A stretch of 32,055 nt of DNA from Roseiflexus sp. (lineage in GTDB: Bacteria; Chloroflexota; Chloroflexia; Chloroflexales; Roseiflexaceae). The stretch is from assembly GCA_025062325.1 (NCBI GenBank), contig JANXAL010000052.1, positions 1-32,055 of the forward strand, written 5' to 3'. Below are positions 22,726-30,693 of this stretch, in pieces; the stretch's first letter is position 1; each line of letters starts with the position of its first letter. Below the pieces are notes generated by a model, which did no database searches, had not been told where the DNA came from, and saw only the letters and a program-made list of their open reading frames with translations. The translations under genes and the position numbers were made by a program.

Positions 22726-23115
22726 CGTTAGGGTGCGCAAACTCTCCTTCTTCTCTTGTGGGAGAAGGGGGCTCCCACAAGGTTAGCAAGCCCTCACGTC
22801 GCATCATCCGTGTTGAGCGTCGGGATGCTCTAACTCCCCTTCTCTCCCCACTCCCCGCATGCGGGGGGCGCAAGGGGGTGGGAGAAGGGGAAAAAGAGCG
22901 TCGGGATGCGGAAAACATTCATTGCACCCTAAGAACTCTACACGTGTGAGCCGGGGGGATGAGGGGAAAAGGCGCCAGGATGCGGCAAACCCGCGTCGCA
23001 CGCCGAAAAGCCGACACATGAGAGCAGGGGGATGCGGGGAAACAAGGCGTCAGAACGCGAAAAAGGACGCTCGCACGTCAAAAAGCCCGTCCCTGCAGGC
23101 GGGGAGGTTCGCAGA
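22726..23115. repeat. Degenerate tandem units of 74-91 bp
   Basis: Five units begin with variants of GCGTCGGGATGCGGAAAA, at 22726, 22817, 22898, 22972 and 23047, spaced 91, 81, 74 and 75 bp. Several units end in G-rich segments such as GGGGGATGAGGGGAA. The first unit holds a perfect 10-bp inverted repeat CTTGTGGGAG/CTCCCACAAG (22755-22781), and the second a CCCCGCATGCGGGG palindrome inside CCCCTTCTC/GAGAAGGGG. Both strands are open for short stretches, but the frames simply read the repeats. Confidence 0.6.
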
Positions 23116-23281
23116 CTAGCGCGTCCTCTGGAGAACGAGACCGGCGGCAGCAGATTATCGCACGCCCATTAGTTCTCATGCGCTAGGCTGAGAAATCAGG
23201 CAGTCTGCAGCACCAGCGCTGTTCACGCACTCCAGGCATGCGCACGCACTGTTGCTGTAAGAGATTGTTCATCTAGACTGC

Positions 23282-23311
23282 TTGAGCGCACGTGATAGTC
23301 TATGCTACGAT
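23282..23311 (+). promoter_or_regulatory. Possible promoter of the histidine kinase operon
   Basis: TTGAGC (23282-23287), an 18-bp spacer and TACGAT (23306-23311): four of six matches at each box. No Shine-Dalgarno is evident before the ATG at 23371. Confidence 0.35.
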
Positions 23312-23370
23312 AAGCAATCGGTAAAATAGTCGTTATTGCGCTGGCCTTCAGCGGTGCGACTCTCTACCGT

Positions 23371-26055
23371 ATGTCGGTTCGTCGATCAATTCGTTTGACG
23401 ATACGCTCCAAGATGATGCTGGTGGCGCTCGTGCTCGCATTGGCGCCATTGATCTTTGTGAGTGCGCTCAGCCTCTCGGCGCTCGAGCGCGCCCGCAGCA
23501 TTGCGGTGCAGACTGCATCGGACGCCCTGCGCGCACAAGCTGAAGAAGACCTCGTGCGCTGGGTAGCCGATAAGGCCAACCTCTACGACGCCAAACTGGA
23601 TCGCGTCCACCATCAGGTCGAGACGATCGTCAGGTACCAACCGGTCGAGTCTGAGGTTGCGAACACGCTCCCGGACCGTCTCTGGGTTGCACCGAATGGT
23701 CCTACGCCCGACGCTCTGCACGCCCACGCCAGTACCGTTGCGCTCGCCCGTCAGTATATTCCCCTTCTGCGCGCGTCCGTTGATCGGGAAGGCATCGTGA
23801 GCCTGGGGTATGTGGCATTCGAGGATGGCGGCGTCATCGCCTTCGACCATGATATTATCGACGTTCTAGACGCCATCAAGCCGTTCGATCCGCGCCAGCG
23901 CAGTTGGTACGTTGCTGCGCGCGAGGCTGGCAAGGCGGTATGGGTTGATACCTATGTCGACGCCAACACTAAAAAGTTGACTACAACCTGTGCTGCGCCG
24001 ATCTATGACCGAACTGGCGCGTTCATCGGCGTCGTCGGCTTCGATGTCTTGCTGGAAACGATCCAGCAGGATATGCTGTCGATCGACACCCCTCCCGGCG
24101 GCTCGGCGTTCCTGCTCAATCAGCGTGGCGATGTGCTGCTGCACAATGCGCTGTTGAGCCGTCAAGGGCGCTGGGATCAACCAATCGTCACCGACAATCT
24201 CCTGAGCGACGCCAATCTGCAGTTGCGCGACATCGCCAGGCGTATGACGCGCGCCGAACAAGGTGTTGCGCGCCTGACCATTCAGAACGAAGAGGTGTAC
24301 CTGGCGTTCGCTCCGATCCCCAGCGCAGGGTGGAGCGTCGGCATTGTCGTCCCCATCGCTGAAGTCATCGGACCGGCGCAGCAGGTCAGCGAAGTGATTA
24401 CCCAGCGTCAGGACGTGCTCAGTGGGCAGATTATTCTGGTGATTGCGCTGAGCGTCGTCCTTGTCTCATTGGTGAGTATGCCAGTAGCGCTGGTTCTGAC
24501 GCGCCCCTTGCGGGAGTTGCAAGCGGCGGCGCAGCGTGTCGCCGCTGGCGATTTGACCTACCGCGTCCCTGAGTCGGGTGACTATGAGATTGCAAATGTC
24601 GGGCGTTCGTTCAACACCATGACCGATGCGCTCCGCGAGAAGATCAACGAACTGGAGATGAACCTGCGGCAACTGGCAGCCTTGAATGAGGTATCGAACC
24701 AGTTTCGCACGATTGGATCGGTGCGTGAACAACTTGATGCCATTCCGAAGGGAGCGTGCGAGTGCCTAGGGTTTGAACGCGCCGTCCTCTACCTGATTGA
24801 ACAGCGCCAGTTGCGTCCCGCGAGCGCCTGGGTGCATACGAATAAGGCGGATCAGGCCGCTCGCGTGCTGGCGGATGCTCAACCGATTCCGCTCGAGAGC
24901 GAGACGGTGGCAGCGGAGGTAGTGCGGAGCGGGCGGGCAGTGATTACCGGCGAGGCGACTGCGCAGTCTCCGTCGGGCAATACGGTGCAGGCGCCATTGT
25001 TCGGGCGCGAGAAACGGGTCATTGGTCTGCTCGTTGCGTCCTTCGACACCTCAGGACGGATACCAACGCCGCGCGACGCCGCACAGTTGATGACCTATGC
25101 CGGCATGGCTGGTCTGGCTCTCGAAAATACGATGCTCTACGCCGACCTCGAGCGTCAGGTGGCGCAGCGCACGGCGGAATTGCGCGCTGCTCTGGCGCGC
25201 GCACAGGAGGCGGATCGCCTGAAGAGTCAGTTCCTAGCCGCAGTGTCGCATGAACTTCGCACGCCGCTCAATGCCATCATCGGGTTCTCGACCGTCATGC
25301 TCGATGAGATCGATGGCCCAATCACTCCGTTGCAACGTGAGGACCTGAAGATCATCAACCGGAATGGTCGTTTCCTGCTGCATCTGATCGATGAGTTGCT
25401 CGATCTGGCGCGCATTGAAGCCGGCAAGATCGACCTGGAGCTGGCGCCGCTCGATGTGCGCGCCCTGATCGTCGAGGTGACCGAAACTGTCCAGGGGTTG
25501 TTGCACAACCGGCACATTGCGCTCAACTTGTTGGTGCCTGAACGTCTGCCATATGCCTATGCCGATGCCGCCAGAATCCGTCAGGTGCTCCTCAATCTGC
25601 TATCGAATGCGGTCAAGTTTACGACGCAGGGGAGTGTGACCGTCAGCGCGCGCTGCGTCGCAGCGCCCGACAGTTACCTGGGATCGCCGGGTTCGAGCGC
25701 CGTCATCGTGCGTAATGGACAGCGTCTGCATCTCTACATCGAGGTTAGCATCCGTGATACCGGCATTGGCATTGCGCCAGAAGACCTGCCGCGCATCTTT
25801 GAGGCGTTCCATCAGGTGCGCTCTGGCGACCGACGGCGCGGCAGCGGGCTGGGCCTGGCAATCAGTCGGCGTCTGATCGAGGCGCACGGCGGGCGTATCT
25901 GGGCAGAAAGTGAGCCTGGCAAGGGCAGCATCTTCACCTTCATCCTTCCGTGCGCGGTTGTGTCGCGCAGCAATCGTCCCGATGGCGACTCCGACCCGGC
26001 AGGCGTTCCGGCGGTTCAGCACGTTGAGGTTCACACCACCCTTATCGACCAATGA
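23371..26055 (+). CDS. Membrane sensor histidine kinase (Cache-HAMP-GAF-HisKA-HATPase)
   Basis: An 894-residue sensor kinase. TM1 is at about 14-37. The outside part (about 40-350) looks like a double Cache sensor: RQRSWYVAAREAGKAVWVD and APIYDRTGAFIGVVGFDV are typical of small-ligand Cache folds. TM2 is at about 353-376, then a HAMP linker (RPLRELQAAAQRVAAGDLTY), a GAF-like domain (about 445-590), a coiled coil (LERQVAQRTAELRAAL), HisKA with phospho-acceptor His627 in SHELRTPLN, and the ATPase domain with N box LLNLLSNAVKF, G1 DTGIGI and G2 GSGLGLAIS. It should phosphorylate the hybrid protein encoded next, whose start overlaps its stop (ATGA). No transcription factor lies nearby. Ligand unknown. 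Confidence 0.9.
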   Translation: MSVRRSIRLTIRSKMMLVALVLALAPLIFVSALSLSALERARSIAVQTASDALRAQAEEDLVRWVADKANLYDAKLDRVHHQVETIVRYQPVESEVANTLPDRLWVAPNGPTPDALHAHASTVALARQYIPLLRASVDREGIVSLGYVAFEDGGVIAFDHDIIDVLDAIKPFDPRQRSWYVAAREAGKAVWVDTYVDANTKKLTTTCAAPIYDRTGAFIGVVGFDVLLETIQQDMLSIDTPPGGSAFLLNQRGDVLLHNALLSRQGRWDQPIVTDNLLSDANLQLRDIARRMTRAEQGVARLTIQNEEVYLAFAPIPSAGWSVGIVVPIAEVIGPAQQVSEVITQRQDVLSGQIILVIALSVVLVSLVSMPVALVLTRPLRELQAAAQRVAAGDLTYRVPESGDYEIANVGRSFNTMTDALREKINELEMNLRQLAALNEVSNQFRTIGSVREQLDAIPKGACECLGFERAVLYLIEQRQLRPASAWVHTNKADQAARVLADAQPIPLESETVAAEVVRSGRAVITGEATAQSPSGNTVQAPLFGREKRVIGLLVASFDTSGRIPTPRDAAQLMTYAGMAGLALENTMLYADLERQVAQRTAELRAALARAQEADRLKSQFLAAVSHELRTPLNAIIGFSTVMLDEIDGPITPLQREDLKIINRNGRFLLHLIDELLDLARIEAGKIDLELAPLDVRALIVEVTETVQGLLHNRHIALNLLVPERLPYAYADAARIRQVLLNLLSNAVKFTTQGSVTVSARCVAAPDSYLGSPGSSAVIVRNGQRLHLYIEVSIRDTGIGIAPEDLPRIFEAFHQVRSGDRRRGSGLGLAISRRLIEAHGGRIWAESEPGKGSIFTFILPCAVVSRSNRPDGDSDPAGVPAVQHVEVHTTLIDQ

Positions 26056-27236
26056 GCGAACCGGTGACCATTCTGTACATCGAAGATAACCGCGATAATC
26101 AGTTACTTGTGCGTCGCATTTTGGAGGCGCGCGGGTATGTGCTCCACGTCCGCGAAGATGGGCCTTCCGGTATTGCATTTGCGCGTGAAAGCCAACCATC
26201 GCTCATCCTGGTCGACATCAACATTTCAGGGATGGACGGCTATGAGACAACGACCCGCTTACGCAGCCTGCCGCATCTGCGGGCAACGCCGATTATTGCG
26301 ATTACTGCCGATGCTCGCCCTGGAACGCGCGAACGGGCGTTGACCGCGGGATGCGACGGATTTATCGCCAAGCCCATCGATCCGCGTCTGTTCCCTGACC
26401 AGATTGCCGAATTCCTTGGTGGAAAGCGTGAACTGCTGCCCAAGAGCCTGGAGACGGTCATGCTGCGCGAATACAACGCCAAGCTTGTCGAGCGGCTCGA
26501 GCAGCAGGTGCGTGAACTGAGCGCCCGCAATGCCGAACTGCAAGAGCTTGATCGCCTTAAGAACACCTTTCTCGCCACTCTCTCGCACGAGTTGCGCACG
26601 CCGCTAACGGCGATCCTCGGCTACCTGGAGCTGTTCGAGCGGCGCACGCTCGGGCCATTGAACGAGGTGCAGAGGCAGGCAATCAGCATCATCGCCCGCA
26701 ATGCGCAGACACTCTCGCGCATCCTCAACAATCTGCTCTATCTGCAAGAGGTGCGCTCGACCGAGATCCGGCGCGTGCCGGTCATCATCCACGAAGTGTT
26801 ACAAGAGGTTATCGCTGAAATGCAACCGCTGGCGCGTGCGGCGAATGTAACGCTCTCCGCCTCGCTTCAGCCAACTGCGGTGTATAAAGGCGATCCGATC
26901 GGCATTGGTCAGGCGCTGCGCGCCCTGATCGACAATGCCATCAAATTCACGCCTGGCTTCGGGCGTGTCGAGGTAACGCTGATCGATGAACCTTCGCGAG
27001 TGCTGGTGCGAGTGGAAGACACGGGGATCGGCATTCCTGCCGAAGCGCAGGAAAAAATTTTTTTGCCCTTCTACCAGATTGACGACACCCTGGCGCGCCC
27101 CTACAGCGGCGCCGGGCTTGGACTGGCAATCGCCAAACACGTCATCGAAGCGCACGGCGGGCAACTGACAGTTCGGAGCGCCGTCGGCGCGGGGAGCACC
27201 TTTACCGCCGTGCTGCCGCGGGAGCAGGGGCGCTAG
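26052..27236 (+). CDS. Hybrid response regulator-histidine kinase (REC-HisKA-HATPase)
   Basis: A 394-residue soluble protein. REC domain at about 5-122: acidic pocket Glu11/Asp12, phospho-acceptor Asp55 in LVDINISGMDGYE, Thr in AITAD, and Lys107 in FIAKPID. A coiled coil (about 140-168) leads to HisKA with His178 in TLSHELRTPLT and an ATPase domain with N box LIDNAIKF, G1 DTGIGIP and G2 GAGLGLAIAKH. So it can receive a phosphate from the upstream kinase and is itself a kinase, which makes it a relay whose final output protein is elsewhere. It overlaps the upstream gene by 4 bp and converges with the SEDS gene with a 35-bp overlap. Confidence 0.9.
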   Translation: MSEPVTILYIEDNRDNQLLVRRILEARGYVLHVREDGPSGIAFARESQPSLILVDINISGMDGYETTTRLRSLPHLRATPIIAITADARPGTRERALTAGCDGFIAKPIDPRLFPDQIAEFLGGKRELLPKSLETVMLREYNAKLVERLEQQVRELSARNAELQELDRLKNTFLATLSHELRTPLTAILGYLELFERRTLGPLNEVQRQAISIIARNAQTLSRILNNLLYLQEVRSTEIRRVPVIIHEVLQEVIAEMQPLARAANVTLSASLQPTAVYKGDPIGIGQALRALIDNAIKFTPGFGRVEVTLIDEPSRVLVRVEDTGIGIPAEAQEKIFLPFYQIDDTLARPYSGAGLGLAIAKHVIEAHGGQLTVRSAVGAGSTFTAVLPREQGR

Positions 27237-28620
27237 CAGAAATGCGCAACAGCAACCCGATAATCAAAAAATTTATGATGATGGACGAACCGCCATATGA
27301 GATGAACGGCAACGTGATGCCGGTCAGCGGAATGACACGCAGATTTCCGCCGATGATGATGAAGGTTTGTGTTGCAATAATCGTGGTCAGTCCAACAGCA
27401 AGCAGTTGCTCGAATCCGCGAAAGCGCCCAGAAACGCGCATAGCGATATGGTAGCCGCGAAAGATTAGCAACAAATAGGCGATCAGCACCGCCAGGCTCC
27501 CCGCAAGCCCCATCTCCTCCGCCAACGCGGTAAAGACAAAATCGGTATGCACTGCCGGGATAACGGTAGGCAAACCCTGACCAAGCCCGGCACCGAACAC
27601 ACCCCCTGATGCCAAAGCATAGATCGCCTGAACGATTTGATACCCGCTGCCCTGCGCGGTCGCCCATGGGTCAAGCCAAATGGTCACCCTGGTCTTCACC
27701 ACCGCCACGATGTCGTACAGCACATACGAGCCTGCGCCAAAGGCGCACAATCCGGCGATCACATACCAGCCGCGCCCTGTCGCCACGTATAGCATCGCCA
27801 GAAAGATGCTGAACAGGAGTAACGCAGCGCCCAGATCGCGCTGTGCAATGATCAACCCCATCGCCAGCCCCCACATGGCGATCAGCGGCACGAGATACGG
27901 CAACGGCGGTAATGGTAACGGACCGAGACGGTAACCGGCGGCAACAACCTCACGATGTTCGTTCAGATACGATGCCAGAAAGATGACCAACACAATCTTG
28001 AGCAATTCGGATGGTTGAAACAGGAAGAAGCCGAGGTTGAACCAGGCGCGCACGCCGCTGTTGTTTGGATCGACGCCAAAGAAGAACGTCGCCAGAATCA
28101 ACGCGACTCCCGCCGTCAGCCAAGCGTATCGATGGTGATCGAGCCAGTCCATCAACGAAGTGCGCTGATACCGCCGCAACAGATCATCCCAGGGAACAAA
28201 CAACACGATAGAGCAGACGACAATCCCCAGCAACACCCAGAGCGTCTGCCGATCGTCGATCCCGGCAAAACAGAGCGCTAGCGACCCATCGCGCCCCCGG
28301 CACCCGATGGCGAGCAAATCGGGTTCGAGGCGGGCGATCAGCATCAGTCCCAGTCCGGTGAGCAGGGCTACTAGCGGAAGCACCATCTGATCCGCGTTGG
28401 GCAGGCGCCAGCTCAGACCGAGCGACATCGCCAGAAAGAGGAGGAAAGGCAGGATTGAAGGCCACAAAATATCGGCAAGGCCGTGTAGCGTGACGGATGC
28501 GGTTGAGTCGTCGGCATTGACTGTCAGCGCCACGAGCGTGTAGCCAGATGCGAAGAAGAGGAGCGCGATGAGCAGAAGCCGGAGTTCAGCGCTGCGCAGG
28601 CGCCAAGGACGTCGGAACAT
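27202..28620 (-). CDS. SEDS-family peptidoglycan glycosyltransferase (FtsW/RodA/SpoVE)
   Basis: An inner-membrane polymerase of lipid II, needed for cell elongation or division with a partner class B PBP (none in the window). The 472-residue protein has about ten to twelve membrane helices. Family motifs are FNLGFFLFQPSELLKIVLVI, the catalytic-loop Asp262 in AQRDLGAALL, YQIVQAIYALASGGVFGAGL, HTDFVFTALAEEMGLAGSL and GNLRVIPLTGITLPFISYGG near the end. FtsW and RodA cannot be told apart here. Between early helices is a short Gly/Arg/Asp loop (CRGRDGSLALCFAGIDD) that I do not recall from standard members. I chose ATG 28620, 3 bp after the upstream stop; GTG 28647 would add nine residues and overlap that gene. 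It is cotranscribed with the YchF-like gene. Confidence 0.87.
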   Translation of the reverse strand: MFRRPWRLRSAELRLLLIALLFFASGYTLVALTVNADDSTASVTLHGLADILWPSILPFLLFLAMSLGLSWRLPNADQMVLPLVALLTGLGLMLIARLEPDLLAIGCRGRDGSLALCFAGIDDRQTLWVLLGIVVCSIVLFVPWDDLLRRYQRTSLMDWLDHHRYAWLTAGVALILATFFFGVDPNNSGVRAWFNLGFFLFQPSELLKIVLVIFLASYLNEHREVVAAGYRLGPLPLPPLPYLVPLIAMWGLAMGLIIAQRDLGAALLLFSIFLAMLYVATGRGWYVIAGLCAFGAGSYVLYDIVAVVKTRVTIWLDPWATAQGSGYQIVQAIYALASGGVFGAGLGQGLPTVIPAVHTDFVFTALAEEMGLAGSLAVLIAYLLLIFRGYHIAMRVSGRFRGFEQLLAVGLTTIIATQTFIIIGGNLRVIPLTGITLPFISYGGSSIIINFLIIGLLLRISASAPAPAAARR

Positions 28621-28622
28621 GG

Positions 28623-29705
28623 TCAGATATTGAAAAGGAAATGGCACACGTCGCCGTCCTGCACGATGTACTGCTTCCCTTCCATCCGCACGTACCCGTG
28701 CTTACGAGCTTCAGCCATGCTGCCAGCACGCACCAGATCATCGTAGGCGACGACTTCAGCGCGAATGAAGCCGCGCTGAATGTCGGAGTGAATGACACCG
28801 GCAGCTTCGACGGCTGGCGTTCCACGGCGAATTGTCCAGGCGCGCACTTCTTCAGGACCGGTAGTGAGAAAGCTGATGAGACCCAGCAGTTCGTAGGAGA
28901 GCGCAATGACTCGGTTGCGTGCCGGTTCCGTGATTCCAAGGTCGTCCATAAAGGCGCGCGCTTCCTCATCGTCGAGTTGGGCGAGTTCGGCTTCGATCTT
29001 GCCGCAGAGCGTCGCCACGCCGCTCCGTCGATGCTCGTAGCGGATTGTCGGCGGATGCTTCAGTTGATCTTCACCGATGTTGATGGCAAGCAACAGAGGT
29101 TTAGCGGTGAGAAACTGATAGCCGCGCAGCAAACGTTCCTCGTCGGCGGTCAAATCGATATCGCGGATGGGCGTGCCGCCTTCCAGCGCCGCCTGAATGC
29201 GTACCAGCACATCGCGTTCCACGATGCGCATCTCGCGCTCCTTCGCCGACATCTTGCCGATCTCAGCGTTCAGGCGCGTCAGGCGACGCTCAATGATTGC
29301 GAGGTCGGAAAAGGCGAGTTCCAGATCAACCGCCTCGATGTCGCGCAGCACATCGATACTGCCATTCGGGTGCGGCACAAGTTCGTTCTCGAATGCGCGA
29401 ACGACGTGAAGGAGCGCATCGGCGCTGCTGATATAGTTGAGCACGGCTGGCGGCAGCCCGCCACTCTCGCGGGCGCCGCCGCTCAACCCGCCGATATCGA
29501 TATACTGCACATCGGCATACGTGACTTTTTTGGGTTTGAACATCCGCGCCAGCACCTCGAGGCGCGGATCGGGCACCTTGACGGTCGCCAGGTTGGGCGT
29601 TAACTGTCCGGAACTATAGGCGGTTGTTTCCGCTGTACCACCGGTGAGTGCGTTGAAGACGGTGGTTTTGCCGCTGTTGGCAAGGCCAATGATTGCAATT
29701 TTCAT
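28623..29705 (-). CDS. ychF: YchF/Obg-type P-loop NTPase
   Basis: A 360-residue cytosolic nucleotide hydrolase of the Obg/YchF group, whose members prefer ATP and bind ribosomes. Motifs: G1 GLANSGKTTVFNALTGG (in place of the usual GLPNVGKS), G3-type region VQYIDIGGLSGGARESGGLP, helical region with ERRLTRLNAEIGKMSAKERE, NIGED in the G4 place (the canonical G4 is not GTP-like, as in YchF), and a C-terminal TGS-like part EVRAWTIRRGTPAVEAAGVI...DIQRGFIRAEVV...YIVQDGDVCHFLFNI. ATG 29705 starts MKIAIIGLANSGK; the frame is open to 29792 without a ribosome site. It is a divergent member compared with E. coli YchF. It is followed 2 bp later by the SEDS gene. Confidence 0.85.
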   Translation of the reverse strand: MKIAIIGLANSGKTTVFNALTGGTAETTAYSSGQLTPNLATVKVPDPRLEVLARMFKPKKVTYADVQYIDIGGLSGGARESGGLPPAVLNYISSADALLHVVRAFENELVPHPNGSIDVLRDIEAVDLELAFSDLAIIERRLTRLNAEIGKMSAKEREMRIVERDVLVRIQAALEGGTPIRDIDLTADEERLLRGYQFLTAKPLLLAINIGEDQLKHPPTIRYEHRRSGVATLCGKIEAELAQLDDEEARAFMDDLGITEPARNRVIALSYELLGLISFLTTGPEEVRAWTIRRGTPAVEAAGVIHSDIQRGFIRAEVVAYDDLVRAGSMAEARKHGYVRMEGKQYIVQDGDVCHFLFNI

Positions 29706-29747
29706 AGCAGTCTGGTCTGTATTTTTGCGCATGATCGCCGCCTGTCC

Positions 29748-29776
29748 AGTATAGTATGTCTGTGCGATTACAGCAA
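29748..29776 (-). promoter_or_regulatory. Sigma-70 promoter of the ychF-SEDS operon
   Basis: On the minus strand: TTGCTG (29776-29771), a 17-bp spacer, TATACT (29753-29748). The start site would be near 29741, some 36 nt before the ATG at 29705. Confidence 0.65.
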
Positions 29777-29865
29777 GGGCAGCATGCCGCACGTCGAAGA
29801 CGCTGTGTCGTAGGTTCTACTTGCAGGACAGCAAAGTTTTGACCGAAGCTTAACTTCAAGCCACT

Positions 29866-29893
29866 TTTACCTGGCTCTCGGTTAGGCTATAAT
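29866..29893 (+). promoter_or_regulatory. Promoter of the ECF sigma operon
   Basis: A perfect TATAAT (29888-29893) with TTTACC (29866-29871) 16 bp upstream. The leader to the sigma gene is then about 160 nt, with no structure that I can name. No ECF-type GGAAC box is seen. Confidence 0.5.
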
Positions 29894-30062
29894 TGGGAAG
29901 AGCGATGTCGGGAGCGAGATTACTACGCAGGTGAAGTTTTCGTTATTTCCTGGTGCGGATTGTGCGTAACTTCAGGTTATTTCGTCGCGTTGGTATTGAA
30001 TAGGCAACCTGTTCTTACCAGCAGCGGCAGAGGCATCAGCGTCTACCGAGCGGCAGGAGAAT

Positions 30063-30659
30063 ATGGTTGCTGATGCAAACGTCGAACTTCCAGTCATCAT
30101 TGCTCGCGCTCAAGCGGGCGATGAGTCGGCGTTCGGCGAGTTGTATGCCAGATATGCCAAGCACGTCCTGCGCTATATGTACGTGCGCACACGCGAACCG
30201 GAGCTGGCGCAGGATCTGACGCAGGAAGTGTTCATCCGCGTCATCAAGGGCATCGGCGGGTTGCAGTATCGTGGAGAAAAGATGTTTCTGGGCTGGTTGT
30301 ACACCATAGCGGGGAATGTCTTAGTGGGTCAGGCGCGACGGCGGCAGATCGCTGCTTCGTCACTCAGCGACTCCGTGGACATAACTGATCCGCGTGGGCA
30401 GGAGGCGGTCTCATCGCTGTTCGAGCGTCTTTCGTTGCAACACGCGATTGCGCAACTTACGGCTGAGCAGCAGCTTGTGTTAATGCTAAAATTCTTTGCA
30501 GACATGACCAACCAGGAAATCGCGGCAACTATTGGCAAAACTGAGGGCGCCGTCAAGGCATTGCAGCATCGAGCAATTCAGACGTTGCAGCAGATACTCA
30601 ACCAGGAGCCTGCTGAAACGTTGATGGTTCGAGCTGTCGGCGGCGTGGATGCGTCCTGA
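30063..30659 (+). CDS. ECF-type RNA polymerase sigma factor
   Basis: A 198-residue sigma-70 family protein with only regions 2 and 4. Region 2 spans about 22-95: FGELYARYAKHVLRYMYVRT, the conserved ELAQDLTQEVFIRVIKGI, and FLGWLYTIAGNVLVGQARRR (core binding and -10 recognition). Region 4 spans about 125-182: AIAQLTAEQQLVLMLKFFAD, MTNQEIAATIGKTEGAVKAL, a helix-turn-helix that reads the -35. AGGAG lies only 3 nt before the ATG. A membrane protein with anti-sigma layout begins 34 bp downstream, so the sigma is probably held inactive until an envelope signal. Confidence 0.88.
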   Translation: MVADANVELPVIIARAQAGDESAFGELYARYAKHVLRYMYVRTREPELAQDLTQEVFIRVIKGIGGLQYRGEKMFLGWLYTIAGNVLVGQARRRQIAASSLSDSVDITDPRGQEAVSSLFERLSLQHAIAQLTAEQQLVLMLKFFADMTNQEIAATIGKTEGAVKALQHRAIQTLQQILNQEPAETLMVRAVGGVDAS

Positions 30660-30693
30660 TCGCTCTTCGTCTCGTGGCAGATGTGGTAAGCGA

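Larger units (their letters stand above)
22576..23370. other. Gene-free gap rich in degenerate repeats
   Basis: Nearly 800 bp without a supportable gene, between argS (minus) and the histidine kinase (plus). Positions 22726-23115 carry degenerate tandem units with several hairpins. The part from 23120 to 23280 shows no structure that I can name. A weak promoter for the kinase lies near 23282-23311. Confidence 0.6.

Noticed and set aside
22850-22870. CCCCGCATGCGGGG as another CRISPR repeat
   Set aside because: It has the same kind of GC palindrome as the repeat at 7474, but the flanks differ, there is no 61-bp spacing, and it belongs to the degenerate tandem units.
22707-23119. Overlapping small frames on both strands in the repeat-rich gap
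   Set aside because: Their translations only repeat motifs such as RRDA from the tandem units, and no ribosome-binding sites precede them.
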